A stretch of 64,000 nucleotides of DNA from Rothia dentocariosa ATCC 17931 (GTDB taxonomy: Bacteria > Actinomycetota > Actinomycetes > Actinomycetales > Micrococcaceae), in the NCBI RefSeq assembly GCF_000164695.2, contig NC_014643.1:1-64000 (forward strand), given 5' to 3'. Within the stretch, counting starts at the first letter, position 1; every line of letters begins with the position of its first letter. The notes under the pieces are model-generated. The model ran no database searches, was not told where the DNA came from, and was given only the letters and a program-made list of their open reading frames with translations. Made by a program: the position numbers and the translations under genes. This document shows, one piece after another, positions 27,597-37,119 of this stretch.

Positions 27597-28945
27597 GAGC
27601 GCACCCGCCGATTCTGCAAAACCGCTGGCTGCGATACGAGTCCTTTCCCGATGCTGTCGGGAATAAAGCGGATGCGGTCTACCCGGCGCCCCTCAACATG
27701 GTCTACACGCAGAATACCGCCAGAGATCGGTACCTGGTCACCCTGTTCAGGTATGCGCCCCAGCTGCTCCATCATAAAACCGCCCACGGTTTCGTAAGAA
27801 GGATGCTCGGCGATGACACCGGGAATAAATTCGTTAACCTCATTCGGGCGACGCAAGCCTGAGAACACCCAGTCGCCGTTACCAAAACGTAGAGGCCGTT
27901 CCGTTCGCCCTTGATCGTGCTCATCGGATACCTCACCCACAATTTCTTCAACAAGGTCTTCAAGAGTCACAATTCCCGATGTTCCGCCGTATTCGTCGAG
28001 AACGACGGCAAGTTGTAATGCTCCTTCACGCAGCTGAGTAAGAAGCGCATCCACGTGCAGCGTTTCAGGAACCTGCAGCACATCATCAGCCAATGCACCG
28101 GCTTCCAGGGTTTCACGCACATCGGTTGGAACCCCGACAGCTTTCTTCACATGGATAACACCCACAATATTGTCATGATCTCCACGATATAGAGGAAAAC
28201 GCGAATGCCCGGTCGCACGGGCCTGCTCTATAACCTCTGTTACGGGCGCCGTATCTTCGAGCATCGTAACCCGCCCTCGCGGAGTCATCACCTCGGAAGC
28301 GGTAAGTTCAGCAAAACTGAGCGTGCGATCCACAAATCGAGCCGTATCCGAATCCAAGGTTCCCTGCTCCGCAGAGCGACGCACCATTGCCGAAAGCTCT
28401 TCGGGACTGCGGGCAGCAGAAAGTTCCTCCTGAGCCTCCATACCGAAGAGACGAAGAATCCTATTGGCAGACCCGTTCATCACGACGACCACAGGTTTCA
28501 TGATGCGCGTAAATATAAGCTGCGCAGGCGCGACTTGCCGCGCCACCCGGTAGGGTTCAGCGATCGCAAGGCCTTTAGGCACCAGTTCACCGAGGAGCAT
28601 TGATAACAGGGTGGCAATTCCCATAGCAAGCACAAGGGTCAGGGTTGAAGTTACAGCCCTAGGAAGACCCCACGAAGAGATAAATCCAGCGGTTAACGCA
28701 TTAATGGAAGCGTCGAGTGTGTACCCCGTGAGCAGAGTCGTGATCGTAATGCCAATTTGGCAACTTGAAAGCTGTGTTGAGAGAGTACGTAAGCATTGAA
28801 GAACGGCGTTAGCGCGAGTATCACCTTTTTCTCGTTCTTGATACACGGTCGCGGTCTCAAGCGCCACAAGTGAGAATTCGACAGCTACGAAGAAACCGGT
28901 TCCTAGAATGAGTGCGATGCCGAGAGCAAGAAGTATAAAGTTCAT
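27593..28945 (-). CDS. DUF21/CBS/CorC_HlyC membrane protein
   Basis: A 450-residue full-length member of the same family: DUF21 domain (about 1-190, GTGFFVAVEFSLVALE and SSCQIGITITTLL), CBS pair (about 205-335, VIHVKKAVGVP and VVLDEYGGTSGIVTLEDLVE) and a CorC_HlyC domain to about 435 (VGGFMMEQLGRIPEQGD). The ATG at 28945 is chosen as the family-like start; the GTG five codons upstream has no good ribosome site. It is first in a two-gene operon. The hemolysin name is historical; an ion-transport role (magnesium) is more likely. Confidence 0.9.
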   Translation of the reverse strand: MNFILLALGIALILGTGFFVAVEFSLVALETATVYQEREKGDTRANAVLQCLRTLSTQLSSCQIGITITTLLTGYTLDASINALTAGFISSWGLPRAVTSTLTLVLAMGIATLLSMLLGELVPKGLAIAEPYRVARQVAPAQLIFTRIMKPVVVVMNGSANRILRLFGMEAQEELSAARSPEELSAMVRRSAEQGTLDSDTARFVDRTLSFAELTASEVMTPRGRVTMLEDTAPVTEVIEQARATGHSRFPLYRGDHDNIVGVIHVKKAVGVPTDVRETLEAGALADDVLQVPETLHVDALLTQLREGALQLAVVLDEYGGTSGIVTLEDLVEEIVGEVSDEHDQGRTERPLRFGNGDWVFSGLRRPNEVNEFIPGVIAEHPSYETVGGFMMEQLGRIPEQGDQVPISGGILRVDHVEGRRVDRIRFIPDSIGKGLVSQPAVLQNRRVRS

Positions 28946-29451
28946 GCGTTCACCGCGCACCCAACGTCATCAGGACGACGAGCGTCATAAAAGTGTAATA
29001 TTCGACAGTCTGTATTGGGGTAACTGAAGGGGTCATCCATAGCCCATATTCTAGCGAATGTTTAAGGCAATTTTGCAGTGGTCGCTACGCTTTCCTTTAG
29101 ATATCAATGTAAAACAGAGATGCATAAGCTCCCATGAGCACAATATCTCGCAGAACTTACCCACCCTCAAGGCATGTTTTGCCTTCCTACAAGCGTGTTC
29201 CCGTGAAGAACAACTCACCGTATCCGCCGGGTTCAGCTGGAAAGTTCGGGTGAGTTCTCACTAAACTAGGTTATAGAGTATTTGGTGCGCTGCAGCTCTT
29301 GCAGTCCGCAATGTGTGCGAGACTTGAAGAGGCACACACAAAGCCAACTTATACTCAGCGTGATGATTCGCCCCTCGAAGATGCGGGTCGTCTGTGCCGG
29401 ATTTCTCCGGACGCGACGGATAAATTCACAGTCAAGGAAGAGGCGTTTACA
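28946..29451. other. 506-base divergent gap before odhA, no gene
   Basis: The region between the divergent CorC-type operon and odhA has no ORF with a credible ribosome site, no strong hairpin and no motif I recognise. It must contain both promoters. Confidence 0.5.
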
Positions 29452-32400
29452 GTGCCAAATCTGCCAGATCACCTGGTACCTGAGGAATTTGCCGGTAACG
29501 AATGGTTCGTCGAAGAACAATATGAACGTTATCAGCAAGACAAAAATCTCGTGGATCCTTCGTGGTGGCCCATTTTTCAGTCCATTGATAAGGCCCTTCA
29601 AGGAACTCCGGCGGTCTCCGCCCCGGTAACAGCTACCCAAAAAGCCGAGGCGACACCTTCTGCTCCAGCCGCTGCAGCATCTATTACTACCCCGGCACCT
29701 CAGCCTGCCGCACCAACAAAGTCGACAGCATCGCCCGCTCCTAAAACCTCATCAAAGGCAGAAAACGTGGAACCTTTAGAAGATAAAATTGTACCCCTAC
29801 GCGGACCGGCTAAAGCCGTTGCCGCCAACATGGAAGACTCGCTCACCGTTCCAACCGCTACGACGGTGCGCGCGGTACCAGCTAAACTGCTGATTGAAAA
29901 CCGTTCTGCCATCAACGCTTATTTAGCTCGAACCCGCGGCGGCAAGATTTCTTTCACGCATATCATTGGGTACGCTGTTATTCGTGCGCTCGCTGCCATG
30001 CCTTCAATGAACGTCACCTACGGTCATGATGAAAAAGGCAAACCGATTGCTATTCACAATGCGAACGTGAACTTCGGTCTGGCTATCGATCTGCCCCGCC
30101 CTGATGGCTCCCGCAACCTCGTGGTTCCGAATATCAAGGGTGCACAGACCTTGAGCTTCTTGGAGTTCTGGCAGGCCTACGACGATATCGTCAAACGTGG
30201 TCGTGCAGGCCAGCTTGGGCTGGAAGATTTCCAGGGAACTACGGTTACTCTCACGAACCCTGGCGGTATCGGTACCGTACACTCTGTTCCTCGTCTTTCG
30301 AAAGGGCAGGCCGCAATTATCGGTGTGGGTGCTCTTGAATACCCTGCTGAGTTCCGCGGTGTGGCGGAGACGATGGTAGCCCAGCATGCTATTTCCAAGG
30401 TTATTACCCTTACGAGCACCTATGACCACCGCGTTATTCAAGGTGCTGGTTCCGGCGAATTCCTTAAGATAGTAGAGAGCTACCTCTTAGGTGCCGAAGG
30501 ATTCTATGACGAAATCTTCCAGGCTATTCAGATTCCCTTCGAACCTGTTCGATGGAGCCAGGATAATCAGGTTAATCCTGATACTGAGGTTTCTAAGGTC
30601 GCCCGCATTCAGCAGCTTATCCACGCGTACCGCGTGCACGGTCACCTTATCGCCCGCACCAACCCAGTGGGCTACCAGCTACATTCAAACCCCGATTTGA
30701 ACGTAGAAAGCTACGGTCTGACTCTGTGGGATCTGGATCGAGTATGGCCTACGGGAGGGTTTGGCGACAAAGAACAGCTTCCTTTGCGTACTATTCTGGC
30801 GCGTCTACGTGAGGCATATGCGGGTACTCTCGCGGTCGAGTACATGTACATGGAAGACCGTAAAGCCCGTGAATGGTTCCAAGAGAAGCTGGAGCATGGC
30901 TACAGCAAGCCTAGCCGCGAACGTCTGATGCATGTTCTGGAGAAGCTTGTTGAGGCCGAGGCCTTTGAGACCTTCCTGCAGACCAAATACCTGGGTCAGA
31001 AGCGTTTCTCACTCGAAGGCGGAGAGTCGCTCATCCCCCTGCTGGATGCGATCATCAACAAAGCGGCAGATAATAATATGCACGGGGTCGCCATCGGTAT
31101 GGCGCATCGTGGCCGCCTCAATGTTCTGACCAACATCGCGGGTAAGTCTTACGCCCAGATTTTCCGTGAGTTCAGCGGTACTGCGGCACCATATGAAGGT
31201 GGTTCTGGCGATGTGAAATACCACCTTGGCACCGAGGGCACGTTCACCTCTACCTCAGGCAAGCAGACTCAGGTGTATTTGGCTGCTAATCCTTCACATT
31301 TGGAGGCTGTTAACACCGTTCTGGAAGGCATCGTGCGCGCCAAGCAGGATGTTCTTAACGACCAGGGTATCGAAGGTCATCCCATTCTGCCCATCTTGAT
31401 TCATGGTGACGCCGCGTTTGCCGCACAGGGTATCGTCATGGAAACCTTGCAGATGGCTAATCTGCGTGGCTACACTACCGGCGGCACCGTACACATCGTG
31501 GTGAATAACCAGATCGGCTTCACAACATCTCCGAAGGATGGCCGTACCGCCACCAACGCAACCGATATTGCTCGGATGACCAAGGCGCCTGTCTTCCACG
31601 TAAACGCCGATGACCCCGAGGCTGTAGTTCGGGCAGGTCGTCTCGCATTCGAGTACCGCGAGCGCTTCGGCCGCGATGCCGTAATTGATTTACTCTGCTA
31701 CCGTCGCCGTGGCCACAACGAGGCTGATGACCCGTCGATGACTCAGCCGAAGATGTACCAGGTGATCGATAATATGCCTTCGACCCGCACCAAGTATGCA
31801 GAGGCTCTGGTGGGTCGCGGCGATATCACCCAAGAAGAAGCAGATGAGGCATTGAGTGCATACCACTCGAAGCTGGATGCGATCTTCAGCGAGACCCAAG
31901 CGGCCGTACCCGCTCCCGAGACCCCCAATGTTGCTGGGCTTGAGCTGCCTGCTTCTCAGCAGAGCACCGAAATTGTTCATGGCGGTAACACCGCGATCTC
32001 TCGCGATACCTTCGAGCACATCGCAAAAGCATTCGGCGAAGTTCCCGAGGGCTTCACGGTTCACAAAAAGCTCAAGAAACTGTGTGAACAGCGCGTTGAG
32101 ATGGGCACAAACGGCAAGGTCAATTGGGGCATGGGCGAGCTTCTGGCCTTTGGCTCTCTGCTCATGGAAGGCACCGATGTGCGTATGAGCGGCCAAGACG
32201 TTCAACGCGGTACCTTCGTGCAGCGTCACGCGGTGCTGCATGATCATCTCACCGATGACGAATGGTCACCGCTGCAGCACCTCTCGGACCATCAGGGCAA
32301 GCTACGTATCTACAATTCACTCCTGTCTGAGTACGGTGTCATAGGCTTCGAGTATGGATACTCGGTTGAACGTCCCGATTCGATGGTGGTGTGGGAGGCC

Positions 32401-33141
32401 CAGTTCGGTGACTTTGCGAACGGTGCCCAGACGATTATCGACGAGTTCGTGTCATCGTCTGAACAGAAGTGGGGTCAGCGTTCTTCGCTGGTTCTTCTGC
32501 TCCCCCACGGTTATGAGGGGCAGGGCCCGGACCACTCATCAGCGCGTATAGAACGGTACCTGCAGTTGTGCGCTGAAAACAATATGACGGTTGCTGTGCC
32601 TTCTACCCCGGCATCGTATTTCCACCTGTTGCGTCGTCACGCACAGCACCGCCCGTATAAGCCGCTTGTGGTTATTAGCCCTAAACAGCTCTTGCGTTTG
32701 AAGGCTGCCTCATCCTCAATTGAGGACTTCACGGAGGGGTCATTCCAGCCCGTTATTGGCGATCGTTCCGGTGTTACTCCAGCCCAAGTTGAGCGTGTAG
32801 TCTTTGTCTCTGGTCGTCTCTACTACGATCTTGAGGCTGAGCGTGCAAAGCGCGGTGATACGAAAACCGCTATCGTCTCCGTTGAGCAGCTTTACCCCCT
32901 GCCCGAGGCAGAGATCAAGGCGCAGCTGGATTTGTACTCGAACGCCACCGATATTGTATGGGCACAGGATGAGCCCGCTAACCAGGGTCAGTGGCCGTTT
33001 ATGGCTTTGAACCTGCTGCCAATTATTGACTACCGGATGCGTTTGGTTTCCCGCCCTGCGTCGGCATCTCCCGCAGCAGGTACGGGTAAACGCCATGCCG
33101 CTGAAGCTGAGGCACTGATGAAGCAGGTCTTCGAAGGCTAA
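29452..33141 (+). CDS. odhA: 2-oxoglutarate dehydrogenase E2-E1 fusion OdhA/Kgd
   Basis: Multifunctional TCA-cycle protein, 1229 residues from the GTG at 29452 (AAGGAAGAGG lies eight bases upstream). Order of parts: a short N-terminal E1 helix (about 1-45, AGNEWFVEEQYERYQQDKN), an Ala/Pro/Thr linker (46-105), a trimer-forming E2 acyltransferase domain (about 110-345; YDHRVIQGAGSGEFL), then thiamine-diphosphate E1 (about 360-1229; GMAHRGRLNVL, HGDAAFAAQGIV). It has no lipoyl domain, so it must use the lipoyl domains of the E2 at 8.0 kb. Activity in related actinobacteria is controlled by the FHA protein OdhI/GarA, not seen here. In-frame codons back to 29299 do not look like family sequence. 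Confidence 0.95.
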   Translation: MPNLPDHLVPEEFAGNEWFVEEQYERYQQDKNLVDPSWWPIFQSIDKALQGTPAVSAPVTATQKAEATPSAPAAAASITTPAPQPAAPTKSTASPAPKTSSKAENVEPLEDKIVPLRGPAKAVAANMEDSLTVPTATTVRAVPAKLLIENRSAINAYLARTRGGKISFTHIIGYAVIRALAAMPSMNVTYGHDEKGKPIAIHNANVNFGLAIDLPRPDGSRNLVVPNIKGAQTLSFLEFWQAYDDIVKRGRAGQLGLEDFQGTTVTLTNPGGIGTVHSVPRLSKGQAAIIGVGALEYPAEFRGVAETMVAQHAISKVITLTSTYDHRVIQGAGSGEFLKIVESYLLGAEGFYDEIFQAIQIPFEPVRWSQDNQVNPDTEVSKVARIQQLIHAYRVHGHLIARTNPVGYQLHSNPDLNVESYGLTLWDLDRVWPTGGFGDKEQLPLRTILARLREAYAGTLAVEYMYMEDRKAREWFQEKLEHGYSKPSRERLMHVLEKLVEAEAFETFLQTKYLGQKRFSLEGGESLIPLLDAIINKAADNNMHGVAIGMAHRGRLNVLTNIAGKSYAQIFREFSGTAAPYEGGSGDVKYHLGTEGTFTSTSGKQTQVYLAANPSHLEAVNTVLEGIVRAKQDVLNDQGIEGHPILPILIHGDAAFAAQGIVMETLQMANLRGYTTGGTVHIVVNNQIGFTTSPKDGRTATNATDIARMTKAPVFHVNADDPEAVVRAGRLAFEYRERFGRDAVIDLLCYRRRGHNEADDPSMTQPKMYQVIDNMPSTRTKYAEALVGRGDITQEEADEALSAYHSKLDAIFSETQAAVPAPETPNVAGLELPASQQSTEIVHGGNTAISRDTFEHIAKAFGEVPEGFTVHKKLKKLCEQRVEMGTNGKVNWGMGELLAFGSLLMEGTDVRMSGQDVQRGTFVQRHAVLHDHLTDDEWSPLQHLSDHQGKLRIYNSLLSEYGVIGFEYGYSVERPDSMVVWEAQFGDFANGAQTIIDEFVSSSEQKWGQRSSLVLLLPHGYEGQGPDHSSARIERYLQLCAENNMTVAVPSTPASYFHLLRRHAQHRPYKPLVVISPKQLLRLKAASSSIEDFTEGSFQPVIGDRSGVTPAQVERVVFVSGRLYYDLEAERAKRGDTKTAIVSVEQLYPLPEAEIKAQLDLYSNATDIVWAQDEPANQGQWPFMALNLLPIIDYRMRLVSRPASASPAAGTGKRHAAEAEALMKQVFEG

Positions 33142-33155
33142 ATCCTTTGTGGGGT

Positions 33156-33234
33156 AAAGCCCCATCACAACCGTAGCTTCACAGCGAGTTTTATAACTCG
33201 TGCGATTGTGGAAGACTGTAGTGATGGGGCTTTT
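33156..33234 (+). terminator. Branched hairpin terminator after odhA
   Basis: Outer stem AAAGCCCCATCAC/GTGATGGGGCTTT closes a 50-base interior that contains its own hairpin (CGAGTT/AACTCG) and further partial pairing (TTCACA with TGTGGAA). TTTTCC follows. Confidence 0.85.
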
Positions 33235-33380
33235 CCTATGCCTCAAGTGGATTTTTCATCACGATTGGATCAAAAATTTTCGAGGAGTTCGAAAACATAA
33301 CTCGAACACCTTATGCTTAAACAAAAGGACAGAGCGTTTACGTACTGCAGACGCAAGATATCAACGGAAGAAAGAACCCC

Positions 33381-33977
33381 GTGGAGCAACGCAATATTCG
33401 ACTTGTAGCGGTTGGAGACGACCTGCTCGCCGGTGTCGGTGACCCCCGCACCCTAGGTTGGTTTGGTCGCGTGATGGCACGTACCCCGCAAACTAGTGCA
33501 TCCATTTCAGCCTATAATCTCGCCGCCCCGAATGAAGGAAGCGAGCAGCTGAGCACTCGATGGTTTGATGAGGCACGCCGCAGGTTCCTTCCCGGTGCCG
33601 ATAATCGTTTGGTCATAGCTCCCTCAACTTTTGACATTGATTTGGGACTCACTAGTGCACGTTCACGCTTGAATCTTGCCAATATGGTAGACATGGCGTC
33701 TCAGAACAGCATCCGTGTACTTGTGGTGGGCCCTCCCCCGACTCTCGACCCGGAGCGTAACCGTCGCATCGCTGATCTTTCGGCGGCTTATGCAGATGTA
33801 GTAACCCGCCGCAATCACGTGTATGTCGATACGTTCAACCCTCTTTTGCACCACGAACAATGGCGCAATGATCTGGCCGCTAATGATGGGCGTCCGGGGC
33901 AGTCTGGATACGGTCTCATGGCGTGGCTTGTGCTCCACCGCGGTTGGTACAGCTGGCTTAACCTTCCCGAGCAGTAA
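33381..33977 (+). CDS. SGNH/GDSL-like protein lacking the nucleophile serine
   Basis: A 198-residue single-domain protein with the SGNH/GDSL hydrolase layout: block I VAVGDDLLAGVGDPRTLGWF at about 9-28, block III-like LVVGPPPTLDPERNRRI, and a C-terminal block V-like region GRPGQSGYGLMAWLVLHRGW. The block I serine is replaced by Asp (GDDLLAG instead of GDSxxxG) and no DxxH is visible at the end, so ordinary esterase chemistry is doubtful. There is no signal peptide, so it is probably cytosolic. It starts with GTG after AAGAAAG-like sequence. Confidence 0.75.
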   Translation: MEQRNIRLVAVGDDLLAGVGDPRTLGWFGRVMARTPQTSASISAYNLAAPNEGSEQLSTRWFDEARRRFLPGADNRLVIAPSTFDIDLGLTSARSRLNLANMVDMASQNSIRVLVVGPPPTLDPERNRRIADLSAAYADVVTRRNHVYVDTFNPLLHHEQWRNDLAANDGRPGQSGYGLMAWLVLHRGWYSWLNLPEQ

Positions 33978-34174
33978 GATCTTACGCAGACAGAGTATCT
34001 AGATCTCCATATTTTTCGCATCAACCTGTTGGTAAGATGCATTCAAGCCGTTTCTATGAAAAAATAGACGGCGTTGCCCTATGCGTTTAAGCCTGTGCTA
34101 AGACTCGGGGCGGTTAGTTTAGAACCTCGCTGGCTTTCTTTGAGCAGAGGTTCACAATTCTGAAGGAGGCTCCT

Positions 34175-34249
34175 ATGAGCAAGCGCGGTCGTAAGCGCAA
34201 GGACCGTCGTAAAGGCGGCGCAAACCACGGTAAGCGCCCCAACGCATAA
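34175..34249 (+). CDS. 50S ribosomal protein bL37 (24 residues)
   Basis: A very small basic protein, [15 protein letters not shown] at the start and ANHGKRPNA at the end, preceded by a perfect AAGGAGG six bases before the ATG and followed by a strong terminator. Length and sequence match the actinobacterial large-subunit protein bL37, first seen in mycobacterial ribosome structures. It forms its own short transcription unit just upstream of sigR. It is too short for ordinary gene callers. Confidence 0.85.
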   Translation: MSKRGRKRKDRRKGGANHGKRPNA

Positions 34250-34269
34250 GGTATCTTGCTATACGTAAG

Positions 34270-34296
34270 AACCCCGGTGGTCTTTCACCGGGGTTT
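34270..34296 (+). terminator. Terminator after the bL37 gene
   Basis: A 10-bp stem AACCCCGGTG/CACCGGGGTT with a six-base loop, followed by TTGCTTT; 20 bases past the stop. Confidence 0.9.
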
Positions 34297-34347
34297 TGCT
34301 TTATCGAATTATCTGGCCTTTCAGCTAATGATCGTACTGCGGATACC

Positions 34348-34374
34348 GGGAATAATTCATTCGAGCGAGCCGTT
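34348..34374 (+). promoter_or_regulatory. SigR-type autoregulatory promoter of sigR
   Basis: GGGAAT (34348-34353), 18 bases, then GTT (34372-34374), about 80 bases before the sigR start. It matches the -35/-10 pattern and spacing of SigR/SigH promoters; orthologues autoregulate through such a site. Confidence 0.75.
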
Positions 34375-34452
34375 ACATTCCCCGAAGCCTCACACGAAGG
34401 TATGCTGTACACAGGCCCCCCGAAAGTCATTACACGACAGAAAAGAGCACCT

Positions 34453-35094
34453 ATGAGCGAGTCCAACGCCGCAGAAGCGACGGCGACTCTCACACCTCGT
34501 GAATTACGTGAGCGCTTCACTGCGGATGCCATGCAATACGTCGATCAGCTTTATGCCGCTGCCTTACGCATGAGCAGGAATCCGGCAGATGCCGAAGACC
34601 TCGTTCAAGAGACGTATACGAAAGCCTTTGCCTCTTTTCACCAGTACAGGCAAGGTACCAATCTCAAGGCGTGGCTGTACCGTATTCTAACCAATACATA
34701 CATTAATCTGTACCGTAAACGCCAGCGAGAGCCACAGCAGGCCCATACGGAATCCGTCGAAGACTGGCAGTTAGCCCAAGCGGGCGCTCATGACGCTTCA
34801 GGGCTACGCTCAGCCGAGATGGAGGCTCTGGATGCGCTCCCGGACACCGAAGTACGGCAGGCTCTCGCCTCACTCACCGAAGACTTCCGCATGGTGGTGT
34901 ACTACTCCGACGTCGAGGGGTTCTCATATAAAGAGATCGCCGAGATTATGGATATTCCATTAGGGACGGTCATGTCGCGGCTGCACCGCGGACGCCGCAT
35001 TCTGCGCGAAAAATTACTGGATTATGCTCGTGAAAATGGTTTACGCCCTTCGACTATCGCAAAGGTCGAAGCAAAAGCGGCGAAGAAGAAATAG
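34453..35094 (+). CDS. sigR: ECF sigma factor SigR/SigH
   Basis: A 213-residue group 4 (ECF) sigma factor that drives the thiol-oxidative and heat stress regulon when released from RsrA. Region 2 (about 30-95) has [20 protein letters not shown] and [20 protein letters not shown]. Region 4 (about 135-190) has [20 protein letters not shown] and [17 protein letters not shown] Lys/Ala-rich tail follows. The start at 34453 gives the usual length; upstream in-frame codons to 34402 are not family-like. rsrA follows 36 bases later and a SigR-type promoter lies upstream, as expected for an autoregulated sigma/anti-sigma pair. Confidence 0.95.
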   Translation: MSESNAAEATATLTPRELRERFTADAMQYVDQLYAAALRMSRNPADAEDLVQETYTKAFASFHQYRQGTNLKAWLYRILTNTYINLYRKRQREPQQAHTESVEDWQLAQAGAHDASGLRSAEMEALDALPDTEVRQALASLTEDFRMVVYYSDVEGFSYKEIAEIMDIPLGTVMSRLHRGRRILREKLLDYARENGLRPSTIAKVEAKAAKKK

Positions 35095-35130
35095 GCTCAG
35101 TTTTATAAACTCGGAAGAAAGGAGTCTGCT

Positions 35131-35421
35131 ATGGAAGAGCAAACACCCGAGAATAGCACGGCACTTACCGAAGATTGTGGCGGCAACCCCTGTTCCACAA
35201 CACTCAAAAACCTTTATGAATATCTTGATGGCGCTCTCACCGCTGAGGAAATACAAGAAATTCAGAGGCACCTTGATGCTTGCTCGCATTGCACCGAAGC
35301 GAAGGATCTTGAGGTCCTTTTGCGTGCGAAGATCAAATCTTCGTGTGACGAGCAGGCGCCTGAATCCCTCAAAGCCAGGCTTTTGGAACATATTGATGAA
35401 TTTTGTTCGGCGAGTGCCTAA
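35131..35421 (+). CDS. rsrA: Redox-sensitive zinc anti-sigma factor RsrA
   Basis: A 96-residue ZAS-family anti-sigma factor that holds SigR inactive in reducing conditions and releases it when its cysteines form a disulfide. The HxxxCxxC motif is intact (His47, Cys51, Cys54 in HLDACSHC), and an upstream zinc-ligand cysteine is provided by Cys16 or Cys21. AAAGGAG precedes the ATG. A further Cys near 75 and one near the C-terminus are extra. It is co-transcribed with sigR. The gap 35422-35700 before aroA holds a weak hairpin (GGAGAAA/TTTCTCC) and no gene. Confidence 0.93.
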   Translation: MEEQTPENSTALTEDCGGNPCSTTLKNLYEYLDGALTAEEIQEIQRHLDACSHCTEAKDLEVLLRAKIKSSCDEQAPESLKARLLEHIDEFCSASA

Positions 35422-35700
35422 GCCTTCACCGCCCTTGGTCTAAGTTCGCGGCATACTACGGCGGGGAGAAAACTCGACTACCGGGTTTCTCCTCGCTATT
35501 CTTCTATAAACCCGCATAATATTGTGTGTTCACCGCGAAAAATGATACACCGTTTTACCCAGATTCTCACCCGTTTGGGGTACCCACCCGGTAGAATGGT
35601 TGAAGTGTATGGGCGCGAAGAAGAGCGTCCTCAGGTACAGATAACCGGCGAGTTCCAGCGCAAACACCAGACAGATTATGGGAGGCAGAGAGTTATACCG

Positions 35701-37119
35701 ATGAGCGAATTGAGTACGGCGCAAAATACCACGGCACATGCATGGGAAGCCCCCACGTACCGGGGTGCGCCTGGGATGAGCGCACGGATGCGCATCCCCG
35801 GCTCCAAATCGCTCACCAACCGTTACCTGCTCCTCGCGGCTCTTGCTGATTCTCCCTCACGGTTGCGTGCTCCCCTGCATTCGCGAGACTCAGCCCTCAT
35901 GATTTCCGCTTTAGAGGCACTCGGAGCCCAGTTCGAGCGTATCGAAACAGGCTCGGAGTTTGGTCCTGATCTTCTCATAACCCCTCTAAATCTTGCTTCG
36001 GCTCCCCCAATGGTAAAGATTGATTGTGGACTTGCGGGAACGGTCATGCGTTTTGTACCCGCTCTTGCTGCTTTGCTTCCGGGTGATTACAACTTTGATG
36101 GTGATCCACAAGCCCGCAAAAGGCCGATGGCGGCGCTCTGCGATGGTCTGCGTCAGCTAGGGGCGCGTATTGAACGATCGGGCAATGATTCCGTAGATAC
36201 CTTGCCTTTCACCCTGCATTCCCCCGGACTTGCGGCCGCATCCGGTACTCCCGCAGAGATCTTTATTGATGCTTCGGCTTCATCGCAATTTGTATCTGCT
36301 CTGCTCTTGATTGCGCCTAGGCTTCCTCAGGGGTTAACGATTCATCACCGGGGAAACGCCGTGCCTTCGATACCTCATATTGAGATGACCCTGCAGACCC
36401 TCCGTGACTTGGGGGTACGCGCCGAAGCCGTTGCTGATGAATACGCCTGGCGTATATTCCCGGGCACTATTTCCGGGTTTGATATCACGGTTGAACCGGA
36501 TCTTTCTAACGCTGGTCCTTTCCTTGCAGCTGCGATGGTAACAGGCAACTCAGTGACTATTCCCGGTTGGCCCGCTCCTACAGCAGACGGTTCCCCCGGA
36601 ACAACGCAGGGAGGTGATGAGTGGCGTACCATTCTGCCCCGTTTAGGCGGTGCCGTTGAATTCTCTAATGGTTCGCTCACAGTCACCGGGCCCGAAGATA
36701 TAACCCGGCTTTCCGGGGTCGAGTTTAACCTACAGACTGCAGGCGAACTCGCGCCCACAGTTGCCGCTCTCGTTGCGCTTCTTGACTCCCCGAGCACTCT
36801 CACTGGCATTGGGCACCTGCGTGGGCATGAGACTGACCGCCTCGCGGCTCTCGTCACTGAGATTAACCGTTTGGGCGGGCTTGCCGAAGAAACAGCCGAC
36901 GGTATTCACGTTCTTCGCCCCGTTCGACGTCTGCCTCAAGACTCTCCTGTGACGGTACAGACCTATGAAGACCATCGAGTAGCAACGTTCGCGGCGGTTA
37001 TTGGACTTCACGAACCCGGAGTGCGCATCGAAAACGTTCAGACAACCGCAAAAACACTCCCACAATTCACAGCGCTTTGGCAAAAAATGCTTTCGCAATG
37101 GGAAGGAGCGCGCTCGTGA
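35701..37119 (+). CDS. aroA: EPSP synthase (3-phosphoshikimate 1-carboxyvinyltransferase)
   Basis: Sixth step of the shikimate pathway, joining phosphoenolpyruvate to shikimate 3-phosphate. Its 472 residues from the ATG at 35701 are slightly long for the family, with a ~25-residue N-terminal lead before MRIPGSKSLTNRYLLLAALA. Further signatures: GLAGTVMRFVPALAAL near 100, DGDPQARKRPM, and DRLAALVTEINRLGG with the downstream EDHRVATFAAVIGL. The frame stays open upstream to 35524 but that part is not family-like. Its stop overlaps the rsgA start, giving a coupled aroA-rsgA unit downstream of sigR-rsrA, an order conserved in actinobacteria. Confidence 0.94.
   Translation: MSELSTAQNTTAHAWEAPTYRGAPGMSARMRIPGSKSLTNRYLLLAALADSPSRLRAPLHSRDSALMISALEALGAQFERIETGSEFGPDLLITPLNLASAPPMVKIDCGLAGTVMRFVPALAALLPGDYNFDGDPQARKRPMAALCDGLRQLGARIERSGNDSVDTLPFTLHSPGLAAASGTPAEIFIDASASSQFVSALLLIAPRLPQGLTIHHRGNAVPSIPHIEMTLQTLRDLGVRAEAVADEYAWRIFPGTISGFDITVEPDLSNAGPFLAAAMVTGNSVTIPGWPAPTADGSPGTTQGGDEWRTILPRLGGAVEFSNGSLTVTGPEDITRLSGVEFNLQTAGELAPTVAALVALLDSPSTLTGIGHLRGHETDRLAALVTEINRLGGLAEETADGIHVLRPVRRLPQDSPVTVQTYEDHRVATFAAVIGLHEPGVRIENVQTTAKTLPQFTALWQKMLSQWEGARS

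Noticed and set aside
29299..29451. Upstream extension of odhA by 51 codons
   Set aside because: The sequence is not like OdhA N-termini, and the GTG at 29452 has a good ribosome site and gives a family-typical start.
35524..35700. N-terminal extension of aroA by 59 codons
   Set aside because: The extra codons do not resemble EPSP synthase, and the ATG at 35701 already gives a full-length enzyme.
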